Below are positions 47,553-57,712 of a stretch of 64,000 nucleotides of DNA, one piece after another. The position numbers were made by a program, and so were the translations under genes. This DNA comes from Pseudofabraea citricarpa (taxonomy: Eukaryota; Ascomycota; Leotiomycetes; Helotiales; Dermateaceae), in contig JAPWGK010000029.1 of NCBI GenBank assembly GCA_029641185.1, forward strand, positions 372,001-436,000, given 5' to 3'. Under the pieces are notes generated by a model. It did no database searches and was not told the DNA's origin. It saw only the letters and a list, made by a program, of their open reading frames with translations. Every line of letters starts with the position of its first letter. The first letter of the stretch is position 1.

Positions 47553-48828
47553 ATGGCTTTCCCTCCCCCACCTGTCAATACCATTGACTGGAGCGATATT
47601 GGTTTCAAAGTTAGGGAAGGTTAGTTAGTACCTTTTCTTTTTTGGGAGCTGTTACCCCTCCCCCGCCTTTATATTTCTCTGCTCACCAGAAGCCATATAA
47701 ACAGTCAATGGACACATTGAGTCCCACTACTCAGTCAAGACGGGAGTATGGAGCGCCCCAACCTTCGTCACCGATCCTTTCCTCCGTATTCACGGCATGG
47801 CACCAGCTCTGAACTATGGGCAACAAGCCTACGAGGGGTTGAAGGCCTTCCGCACACCGACAGACTCGATCCAGATCTTCCGACCTCAAAGAAACGCAGC
47901 TAGAATGGCACACTCGGCATCATTCATATCAGTCCCGCCCGTTCCCGAGAACGTCTTCATGGACTGTGTGCACGCCGCCGTGTCGTTGAACGCAGCCTAT
48001 GTACCACCACACGAGACCGGTGCAGCTATGTACATCCGACCTCTCATCTTCGGTTCTTCAGCACAATTAGGTCTCAATCCACCCGAAGAATATACTTTCC
48101 TCGTCTACGTGCTCCCCGTTGGTGTCTACCACGGAGTCCACCCAGTCAAGGCGCTTATTCTCGAAGAATTCGATCGCTCGGCTCCAGACGGAACAGGCAG
48201 CGCAAAGGTTGGAGGAAACTACGCGCCGGTATTGAGATGGAGTGACAAGGCTCGTAATGAGGGCTACGGAATCACACTACACTTGGATAGCAAAACGAGG
48301 AGCGAGATTGACGAGTTCTCGACCAGTGGCTTCATTGGCGCGAAGAAGGATGGAGACAATATCACCTTGGTGGTTCCGGACAGCAAGAACGTCATTCAAT
48401 CGGTGACTTCAGATTCGTGCATGGAGATCGCGAAGAGTTTAGGCTGGAAGGTTGAGGTCCGCTCGGTAAGCTATCTGCATTACTTGTGTTAAGAAAAGTA
48501 CTAACTGGGCATGTAGATCAAATACGAAGAGCTTCCCTCATTCTCCGAGGTCATGGCCGCTGGTACTGCCGCTGCCTTGGTTCCAATCAAGTCCATCACC
48601 CGCAACTCGGTAGCTCAGACCTCGTCATATATTGCCGAGGACTCCGAAGAGCCAGGACCAATCTGCTTGAAGTTAATCTCGACTTTGCAAGGCATCCAGA
48701 GAGGAAAGTTGGAGGATACTTTCGGATGGACCGTCAAGGTCGATAAGGTCGATGAGGCGAAATACGCAGAGAAGTCTGGAGAGAGCACAGCGGGCACGAA
48801 TGGAAGCAGTGTCGATAAGCTACCCTAG
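47553..48828 (+). CDS. Branched-chain amino acid aminotransferase (class IV PLP enzyme)
   Basis: Exons 47553-47619, 47705-48465 and 48517-48828 give 379 residues. The enzyme interconverts Leu, Ile and Val with their 2-oxo acids using pyridoxal phosphate. Visible: GMAPALNYGQQAYEGLKAFR, IFRPQRNAARM, YIRPLIFGSS, and GSAKVGGNYAP with the PLP Lys at about residue 190, then the SITRNSV phosphate loop late in the chain. The N-terminus (MAFPPPPVNTIDW) lacks a basic mitochondrial presequence, so it is probably cytosolic. A C-terminal Ser/Thr/Gly-rich tail is unusual. Some fungal paralogues of this type sit in secondary-metabolite loci; nothing here suggests one. Confidence 0.92.
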
Positions 48829-49122
48829 AGAAAAGTAGGATATATAAAAAAAATATTAACAAAAGAAAAGATTACCGTTCACAATTGAACCTCGGAACGC
48901 AAGTTTGTGATTAATATATATAGTTTTTTTTATATGTAAGGCGCTACTATTTATACAGTTTGGTTATTTTGAATGAGATCAGCAAGTTGCTACTTCCAAG
49001 GGCAATTGCAGTTGACATCTCAGAGACTATCCGAAAGCAAAACTCCCCATATCCGACCATCTCAAATATATCTACATGACACACAACGGCATCTTCTTGT
49101 CTTTCTTCCTGGGTAATGGTAA
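48829..49122. other. Short convergent intergenic
   Basis: AT-rich 3' flanks of the aminotransferase (+) and the next gene (-) with poly-T/poly-A tracts. Nothing else is seen. Confidence 0.4.
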
Positions 49123-51448
49123 TCAAGCAGGTCTAGCAACAATAGCCTCAAAAAGCTCGAGTTCATCGCCGCTCAACTTGGTCCTCGCATCTCTCAACGC
49201 ACCAGCCAAGCGGGCCCACCTACTACTCTTACTCCCACTACCGCCACTGCTACTCGAGCTCTTCTTCTCCTTCTCAACGCGCCCTCCGATCTTCTTATCT
49301 CTGTTCTTACCTTTTGATCGTAAAGATGGAGGTGGTGCATCGTCAGAGGAAGAGGAAGACGCGGATTGATCTCTCTCCTTGTGCTTTCTTTTCGAGCGTG
49401 TTGGCTGCGGTATCTCTTCGCAGGATGAGTCCTCTAGGATCGCCACGATGGACGTTAGAGAGGTAGTGGCTTCGCGCTCGCGACGTGCGGTCTCTGTCTC
49501 CTGCAATTTAGAAGATTTCTTCTTCTTCTTCTCTTTGTCCTTTAGCTGAGAAGAGGCGGCGGGTGCTTCGGTCATGGTAATATCATCTTCCTTGTCGTCG
49601 CCAGACGATGCTGGAGCTCGATGCGTCTTCTTTTTCTTCTTGCTCTTGCTAGTACTCGCCACCGAGGGCGTCTCCTCGGTCTCCATTTCCTGGTATGAAG
49701 AGCCTGCTTTGCGTTTCTTCTTCTGCTCAGATACTACTTCGACGTCGCTGGTTTGCATCACTATATCTCCATCTCCATCTTCCTCGCTCTGTACAGCTGG
49801 TTGAAGCTGAGTACCGTTGCCTCGTTGGTTCGGTGGCGATTTCTTGTCATTTGGGGTTTTATAGCTTGGTCTCTCGTGAGAAGCGAGTCTCTTTGAATTG
49901 AGAGGTGTACCTTTTGCTGATACAGGAGAACTGGTGTCCAAGGGTTGTCTATTCCCCTTGTTTGTCGCGTTGCTTACATTTGGTACTGAACGCAGTCCTA
50001 TAGATCGCTTAGTGCTCCAGCTAACATGTGTGCTAAGACTGGATCCTGGGGTTGAACACGGTTCGATTGATTGATTATTTGTCTGGGGTGTTCTGTCGTT
50101 TAGACTTGGTGCTCTTGAGTCTTCAAATCTAATATGGGTTGAGTTTGATCCTCGCGATACTCTAGGATCTGGATTTCCTGCTGCTCCACTAAGAATACGT
50201 GTCTCTGCACGAGTCTGGCTTCTGGTATCGATTCTCGGTTGAGCTCCTTGTCTAGTGTTTCTTTGTTGCTCTGTGTTGTCTCGCCGCGAACTAGAGTTGG
50301 CCTTGGGCAGTTCTGACAGAAAACCTTCTGGTTCTAATCTTTCTATAATTTTCGATATTCCACGTTCAACACGGCGCGGGTAGGATTGGATAGTCAGATG
50401 CTTTAATCTGAATGTATCCATGGCCCGCGTTTGCACTTGAGATGATTTGAAAGCAACACGGAGGAATTCTGTCGTCACGCCGTACTTTCTACGGACGGTT
50501 TGTCGTACACTTCCACTGAGACTAGAACCAACTTCTATCTTAGCTGGATATAAATCCTGCAACCACGCCTCGATCTGCAGTTTGTTAGCTTTCTCGGCCC
50601 GCGTTGGCGTTACAAACATACCTTCAGTCTCAAGACATCTGTCCATGCTTCCATCCCGGAAATTAGAATGGCAAATCTGGGACTGTTGGTTCCGTCCAGA
50701 GGAATCGTCAAAACATCGCCGTACAGGCGTGAGATAGGTGGAATTGGTTCCGTGCGTGCTTCTTCGTTGTCAGGTTTTTGGTTTGGATGATTGATATGAG
50801 ACTCATACGCCGCATGAGCTTCATGTCTTGCATTTGCTTCTGAATCTTGATGGGGTCCACTCTGGAAATAGTTAACGCCTTTGTGATTCTCAATCAGTAT
50901 GGTAGGATGCTTACCTGCAGCATTGATCGGGGCGCGTGTGGGACACTTGCGGAAGAAAACCTCCTTCCACTTTGAGATTCAGATAACCAGCCTCTGCCTA
51001 TACTCGATGGCCGAGGCGTCTCTGCCGTATAGAGATCTATGATGGATCCATCCTCAGAAGACTCATCATCATAATCACGTGATGCATCCCCCTCTGTCTT
51101 GACTCTGTTGGCAATCTGTTCAGAATTATTCGGGAATGTCGTTATCAGAGCCTTCAGTTTATATTCATCCTTCTCATGGCCGAAGTGTGTGTTAACAGCA
51201 TACATCCACAGGGCCTGGACAGTCTCCAACTTTAACTTGCCTCCAACTTTCTTGTCGACGTTGCACTCATTAACCCCAGCGAAGAATTCCGCATAGGTCA
51301 ACGGAAACGACCCGGAAGCCGTCTTGGTTGAGGGTTGAAGTCTGTCTTTGGGATAGTTGGGGATCTTCCACCCGTCGAATGGCTTCCCTAACGCAAAGAC
51401 TTTTATAGGCGGCCCTAGTGAGGTAACAAGACCATTTGATGGGGCCAT
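49123..51448 (-). CDS. Unrecognised fungal protein, 741 aa, Lys/Ser-rich
   Basis: Exons 50915-51448, 50622-50861 and 49123-50574 (introns 53 and 47 nt) stay in frame. I do not recognise it. The N-terminal 100 residues look folded (KVFALGKPFDGWKIPNYPKD, VQALWMYAVNTHFGHEKDEY). A second compact region spans exon 2 into exon 3 (SPRFAILISGMEAWTDVLRLK, then IEAWLQDLYPAKIEVG and LRVAFKSSQVQTRAMDTFRLKHL). The C-terminal half is disordered with several Lys clusters (KKKRK, KSKKKKK, KEKKKKK) that would act as nuclear signals, ending in a short helix (LSGDELELFEAIVARPA). ATG 51448 is the first in frame; the longer frame to 51508 opens with TTG. Confidence 0.7.
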
Positions 51449-53480
51449 CGTAGAGCCAAATGATGAACCAATCTTTAGAGAATAAGCCTGATGAATTTGC
51501 GCTATCAAGATGGTGGCAATGGCTAGAGGAGTTCGTTCGTTGAATGTGTGAATGTGAACGACGCGAATTTTGGCGTGCCTTCTGCCAGTCTAAATTGTCG
51601 TCTGTGGCTCACCGCTCGGAGGCGGGCCGGGCCGCAGAAATAGGGGCAAAGCTGGGGGTGGCTCGCTTAATGACACAGTACCATCCACTGGTTCTAGCAT
51701 GCATAAGAGGTGAGTAGCCTCAGTATCGGAATTTTTCACTCTCTGGTCCAATAATTGTCGTTATATGTTCTTCTGCATAAGATAAAATTTGTTCTAGACG
51801 CTTTTATCAAAGTGATATAGCTAAACCACGCTTCGAGAAGATTTAATTCCTCATTGACCAGAGTCCTCTTTTGGTATAGGAACCTGCACCTTATTGAAAC
51901 TAATATATATCTTTAGGCTCAAGACTCCTGATTCTTGTTCTCTGAGAATAAAAACAGCAGCTGCACTGGCAATAAGAATAAGATTAGCAATAGCATTAAA
52001 AGAGAATGCGGGCAATAACGGGAAGATATACTACCAGCCGTGAAACCAACTGTCAAAGGATACTTGGCTTTTAGGATAGCTCCCCAACTCCTGCTAATTC
52101 AGATGCTTCTGTCTGACGCGGAAATGTTATTGCGAACCGTGGTGTGATAAGTGTGTCTCTTACAGCTAGGGGATTGGTTTATATACCTTTGCCTAGCGTG
52201 GAAAAGTAGTTGCGGGAAGTATTGCACTCTTGCTCCCACAAAATCAACCAAAAGCCAACTGTGGATAAGAATCAACGCATAGTTAAAGCTGCTTTTACCT
52301 GCGCATTGAACTGTTATACTTTACTCTTATGACGTATCCATAAACTAATATAATATCCGTTCGATCAAATACTTAAAGGTAGCACAACTAAAGAAAATAT
52401 GGATCATAAGAATAGTTCTAAATCTGTTGGTGAAGATACAGGTAGGGATAATACGAAGTGATAGAGTCTTACATATATGCCAGCAAGGAAAATGAGGGGT
52501 TATGAGCATCTGCCGGCAGAGGTGAGACAATAGCAACCAATTGCTGCTACCTAGTATGTATCTGCTTGCGCTGAAGCGGGCCGTTATTAGTCAAATATAA
52601 GCTGTTTGAATGAAAAGGTAACTCTGTAGTAGATCTCCCCAATTGAGAAATCGTGATGCCTACGTAAATCAGCTTGACTCGGTCTAGTCGGTTAGTTATT
52701 ACGTGCGCCAAGATGCTTATGTGTTGCTTATGTTACATCGCCTTCAGGCTTATTTTCACAAAGGGGATATTGATCGGCACTCATAGCAGCTATCATGAAG
52801 TATCGTGAGTATATGTAGAATATCATTAGCGGAAGTAATCGTAGTGAAAGTGGCACATGCGGCGAAGCGGAATAGTTCTGGTGTGATGCCTCGTGGTAGC
52901 AGTATTCTCACTTCATTTCATGTCATCGCTTATGCTGATCGACAGACTTATGGCGAGAATCAAAAATTATAGAGGGACTAAAGAAGTAGCAGCCTAGTCG
53001 GGAGTATATTGTACCTGGGTTATGAAAGGGTTTGAAGATAGGAGGGGATAAGAGATAGGATGAGAGAATAGTGGTTGGCGACAAGTAAACCTTATTCTTC
53101 GAAAGGACCAGACTGACAGTAGCATACTCTACTCATTGACAACGAAATAAAAAAAAAATAGCTTGAAACGAGGAGAATCATTCAGGGGTTTATAATTCTG
53201 TACTTGTAAAAAAGAGGCAGAAGGTGCTGGGATAAGGTTCAGTCAGCACTGTTCTATCCTATTCATGGCGATGCTGCCTGGGGGTCTTAGCTTGACTTGA
53301 TTTGAAGAGTGGGTCCTTTGAATGAAGGGTGGTTTTTATACGATTTTGGCGAGTGTGGAAAGGAATATAAATACCTACCGCCCCCTCAAGCTTTTCACTT
53401 CAAATCACTCTCTCAAAATCTCAACTTTAAGATTTGATCATCTTTTACTTAGCTACCAACCCAAATCACCTACCGCCAAG
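51449..53480. other. Gene-poor stretch (2 kb) before a secreted protein
   Basis: Stops occur in all frames on both strands. Read on the minus strand, 51890-52090 gives short hydrophobic strings (e.g. FNAIANLILIASAAAVF) that could be a decayed membrane transporter, but not enough to call. The final 150 bp carry an ATATAAATA box (about 53365) about 115 bp upstream of the ATG at 53481. Confidence 0.4.
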
Positions 53481-53870
53481 ATGCAACTCACTGCAGCACT
53501 TCTAGCTACAGCAATTCTGGTTAGACAGGCCAGTGCAGACTGGACTATCTACTCCGGGACTTGTACCAGTGGTTTCCCTGATGATCCAGGATACGAATGG
53601 CATAGCGCAGCAACAGAGGGTCAAGGGGGGTGTAATGGATGTCAAGCCACTGATGGTGAGACATTCGGTGGAAACCCATGCAACTGCGAAGACTCAATCA
53701 CTTATGAGGACAACGGCAATGGAGGTCTTAATATCATTGTTGATTCCACAGGCATCAATATTGGTACCTGTGATTCCGTTGTTAGCCAACCATTTGAATC
53801 CTGCAACGTGGCACTGGCTACATGCCTGATCGAGCCTGCTTATAGGTGCATCACCTCTTACTGCAACTAG
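53481..53870 (+). CDS. Small secreted cysteine-rich protein (129 aa)
   Basis: Intronless. The signal peptide MQLTAALLATAILVRQASA is followed by a mature protein of about 110 residues starting DWTIYSGTCTSGF. Ten cysteines occur (GTC, GGCNGC, NPCNC, GTC, ESC, ATC, YRC, YC end). The acidic Asp/Gly-rich core and even Cys number fit a disulfide-stabilised extracellular protein. I do not recognise a family. The ATG at 53481 is preferred over the in-frame upstream start at 53322 because it opens with the signal peptide. A TATA box and pyrimidine-rich CTCTCAAAATC leader precede it, suggesting strong regulated expression. Its position in a gene-poor stretch next to AT-rich DNA is typical of effector candidates; function is unproven. 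Confidence 0.8.
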   Translation: MQLTAALLATAILVRQASADWTIYSGTCTSGFPDDPGYEWHSAATEGQGGCNGCQATDGETFGGNPCNCEDSITYEDNGNGGLNIIVDSTGINIGTCDSVVSQPFESCNVALATCLIEPAYRCITSYCN

Positions 53871-54632
53871 CAGCAGATTCCATGTAAGTTTCCTTAAAGA
53901 ATTGAGCCTGGCTTATGAAGCTTCGCTGGTTATAGTTTTCAATAAGCTAATGCAATTTGTTTAGAATTCTAAGAATATTACATTTACTTTGAAGGCTGGT
54001 TTGGAAATCGTTCGGGAAGTTTTTTTGTGGATGTTCGCAGCTTAATTTGAAGCTTGAAATAAACAAAAACTCAAATTCACTCATTTATATTACCTCATTT
54101 GATTGATTGAACAACTGCAAGTATTTGGGTTGAATGTGCGATGTGACTGCATAGAGCGGGAAAAGAAATTCAATGTTACAAAGAGTAGTTGAAAGAAAGG
54201 TTTCCTTTTACCATGCAATATACCTTCTACTCCGCCATGTTTTGTAAAGTGTTATGGAAATGAAAGATGGAAGCATGTATTTGATCTACGCAGCTTCTCT
54301 GAAACATTAATCAATGAATCCAAAGAACCATGAGATATTCCGTGGTTTGTAGAACTATACCAATAATAAAGTTAGCTGGAATAGAAGAGTTTGAGATATA
54401 TGCAATGAACAGTCATAAAATATCTACTTTTGTAGGCTGAATGGTAAGCTGCAGATAATTTACCAAAATGAAAGAAAGGATTGTCTAGCTTGCTTAATAT
54501 CAATCCATATTTGCAGACTTCCATATTTCTTTGTCTAGAGATGTCTAAAATCTTATAAATTGCAACACCCTGCCGCTCCTAAAAGTCTAGCTACAGTAGA
54601 AAAGTACCTTTCTATTTTCTCCCGGTTACGAC
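53871..54632. other. Intergenic
   Basis: AT-rich sequence with no supportable ORF; it should hold the promoter of the BTB gene. Confidence 0.4.
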
Positions 54633-55457
54633 ATGCCTATAGCTTATGGTCGTGTTCCTTCTCGCGAATCTTCTCCGGATTCGACAGACTCGTACGGTAC
54701 TTACGAATTGATTCATAATTATCAATTTCATTCCCCCGGCCTAGGAAATCGGAAAAAAGACGTCATGGTATCTGCCTCAGTCTCACCACCCATCCTGGGC
54801 CTTGAGTAAGTTTTGTCTGCTCCGACTAGTGAAGTGTCAACATTAATTAACACACCTAGCGCATTGGGCGATGAGATTGTCTCTATTCACGTCGGTTCGG
54901 ACACGTCAAAGCGCATCTTCCTCGTCTACAAGAAGCTCCTTTGCACCCGATCCGAGTTCTTTTCAAAAGCCTTCGAGCGCGGCTTTGCAGAGGCACAAGA
55001 AGGTGCTATCAACTTTCCAGAGGATTCACCAGAAGCCTTCGAGGTGTTCCTTAACTGGCTGTATCGCGATAATGTCCCGAAGTCTCTCTTTGAAACCAGC
55101 GAGACTGATCAAGGTGGAGGACCTCGATACTTCAGCCTACTCTACAAAGCATTCTTTTTCGCTGAGAAGCTTTGTATCACCGAGCTCCAGAACAAGATCA
55201 TGACCTGCATTGTGGACAATCGAATAGAACACAAAATGGAAGGTCCGAATAAAGAGGAGATTGTCCTGATCTATCAGAACACACGCGAGAACAGTATGCT
55301 CAGGAAATACGCTGTGGTGAGCCAGGCATGCAAGATCAACGCTGCATCTGGCCGGGCCAAAAAAGAGCTTTTGCATAACCTTAAAGAGATGATTGAGGGG
55401 GAGCTATCAGAATTTGCTCTGGAATTCGCTGTCAACTATGCAGATACTCAACTCTAA
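54633..55457 (+). CDS. BTB/POZ domain protein, 256 aa
   Basis: Exons 54633-54805 and 54860-55457 (54-nt intron) give 256 residues. After a 57-residue Ser/Pro/Tyr-rich leader comes a BTB fold: DEIVSIHVGSDTSKRIFLVYKKLLCTRSEFF, SKAFERGFAEAQEG, INFPEDSPEAFEVFLNWLY, then helices FFFAEKLCITELQNKIM and VVSQACK. Fungal genomes hold many such stand-alone BTB proteins; some act as adaptors for Cul3 ligases, but no Kelch, MATH or other partner domain is here. The unspliced ORF opens with TTG, so the spliced start is required. Confidence 0.85.
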
Positions 55458-57220
55458 TGGCACAATACTTCTAAACCATCATGCAGCCCTATGGTCCTCT
55501 TCTTTTCTACTGTCAATTTTGATCCTTGCCTTTTTCATACACATGGCAAGGATTAGACTTGCGTTCGTGGCCAAACGCCGTATCGTTCTTGACAGGCAAC
55601 TGGTGAACTGTCATGGGTCGTTATGGGCAATCGGGGTTTTATGGATCACATTGGATCATCATGGTTTTCATAGTGATTTGGGTTCACATGCAGGCGAGCG
55701 AAGGAAAAGCCTCGTTTAGGTACCCCTTATTTTTCAGGGTCTAGATTTTGCCAGAGTGCGACTCTTGCTACCAAACAGAAAGCCTATTTGCAATGGAATT
55801 TGTTCTTTTGAGCTCTAGAATTCATTTATGCCACTCATTGAATCCTTCGAGAACCCCGTGATTTATATTATCTGTACTTAAAAAGCTTCACGTTTGTTCT
55901 GCATCTAAAAGTATCTCAATTAGTTGGTTTATCCAGTTAATACCAATTTGAATTCCATATGCCAACTGTGGTTTTTAATACCAAAAGTATTAACGAGGAT
56001 TGAAAGTTCTTTTCTAAAAGCTATACTTCATCACGTTAGGTTCTTAAAAAGAGACTCGATTGTGGAACAAATTATGTCTAAAGGGTGGTATGCACAGATC
56101 AAAGTAGGTCCAATCTCAAGGTAAATTAAAAGCACGAGGCATGTTTTTCAAGTAGCTAAGCGCGCAATTCTCTCCACCCCCGGGCCCCCCCCACAACCCC
56201 CCCTTCCCCTATTAAATAAATAGCAGAGGGGTGCTTCCTAAATGTTTAAACGAATCCGTAAGTTTATATGAGTTTAAATGTCATATTAGTATAAACTAGA
56301 GAATTAGTTCATGTTAATTAAACCAAGGAGACCAATTTCAGGCCTATCGATTATACGTATGCCTTGAATAAGCTAACACTTGTGATAGAAGAAAGAAAAG
56401 AAACGGAATATGAAACGGGTAATCATATAAGCGGAAGTAGCATACGGTTTTGATTTCTGCTATCATTTTAAGTCCAGATATTAATTATCACGCTTTGTTA
56501 AGTAAGATTATTCTCTACCTAGGTAGCTGAGGTATATCCATGGGACACTAATAACTTCTCTCCAAAATAAATACAGATAAGGACAATTCTAGCATATAAT
56601 ACCGGCATGATATCGCTTTATAGACAATGGTGCACAGAGCGCTAAGAGCTTGCTTTAGCACAATGTGATACTTGTATGTATGAACTGGCGTGCGTTCGGT
56701 CATAAAAAGTCCCGTCAGAAGTTTTCCCTAATGCGTACGAATGGGTTCAGACAGGCGTGGGGGAGGGGGAGGGGAAGAAGTGAAATACGCCGATTTGTTT
56801 AACCGTTCGGTGGAAATAAGATTTATAGAAATAAAATCGTTTACAGGCCTGATTTGATATAACCTAAACCTGGAGTTCGAGTTTACACATGGGCCTAGAG
56901 GTTTGAGGTACCTCTCGAGTTATATTCGCCAAAAGCTACTTTTTAGCAAGGGTATTGGGATAAAACGGATTTAAATGTTTGGGACTCTGAAGTGGTATAA
57001 TTTCTAAAACCACAAAAAAAAAATATTAATACCTACCCGTCTTAGAGCAGATGTAGGACAGATTAAACTCTTTGCTAGAATCGGTTAGTTTGAAATGTCT
57101 TGTGATGTCATGTGTTTGGCGTGGAAGCGAAGCCCCTCGCTTATGCCTCTTAGAATGAGGAACGAAATGAGAAGAGGTTTAAGACGCATGTGATAAGAGA
57201 GAAAGCCAGAAAAGTTTGTA
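55458..57220. other. Gene-free transition zone to repeats
   Basis: ORFs at 55393-55719 and 55924-56124 are without protein character. Homopolymer C runs (about 56176-56212), a G-rich run (about 56756-56777) and a CCTAGGTA palindrome near 56519 occur. Sequence becomes progressively poorer in genes and richer in AT toward the right. Confidence 0.5.
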
Positions 57221-57222
57221 CC

Positions 57223-57410
57223 GGTCGGGCGGCCTCTGATTGGTCCTTTCAGCGTGCGTTCTGGTTAGTCGGCGTTCTGGCTTCTGGTTGGTTGGAGCTC
57301 TGGCCTCTGATTGGCTGGCGTTCTGGCCTTTAATTGGCTGGCGTTCTGGCCTCTAATTGGCTGGCGTTCTGGCTTCTGGTTGGCTGAATTTTCCTGAATC
57401 CTACCTTCTA
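57223..57410. repeat. 23-bp tandem repeat array
   Basis: About six to seven copies of a unit like ggcgttctggcctctaattg + gct repeat between about 57225 and 57405. The last three or four are closest to one another; outer copies are diverged (ctctgattgg, cttctggttgg). Differences among copies are mostly A/G and C/T. Confidence 0.85.
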
Positions 57411-57470
57411 GTTAGTTCTTTTTTATGATTTCTGGTTGGTTTGGTGGCTGGTTCGGTAGCTTGGCGCCTG

Positions 57471-57654
57471 TTTTCTTTTATCCGCGCGAGAGCGTACTAG
57501 AGCGTAGGCGAGGATTCGGCACGTGTTTTCTTTTATCCGCGCGAGAGCGTACTAGAGCGTAGGCGAGGATTCGGCGCGCGTTTTCTTTTATCCGTATAAG
57601 AGCGTATTAGAGCGTAAGCGAGGATTCTAAATATATTTTCTTTTATTTTTATAA

Positions 57655-57660
<6 letters not shown>
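57471..57660. repeat. 55-bp tandem repeat with stepwise decay
   Basis: The start ttttcttttat recurs at 57471, 57526, 57581 and 57636, exactly 55 bp apart. Copies 1 and 2 are nearly identical and CpG-rich (tccgcgcgagagcg). Copy 3 has tccgtataagagcg and attag for actag, nearly all C-to-T or G-to-A. Copy 4 keeps only the start and then becomes AT-only sequence running into a (TAA)n microsatellite. Confidence 0.92.

Positions 57661-57712
<52 letters not shown>

Noticed and set aside
51890..52090. Minus-strand hydrophobic strings resembling a decayed MFS transporter
   Set aside because: Stops interrupt all frames and no transporter signature can be read; too weak to annotate.
55393..55719. 108-codon ORF with a hydrophobic segment
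   Set aside because: It starts inside the BTB gene in another frame; its hydrophobicity comes from T-rich DNA and there is no own promoter.
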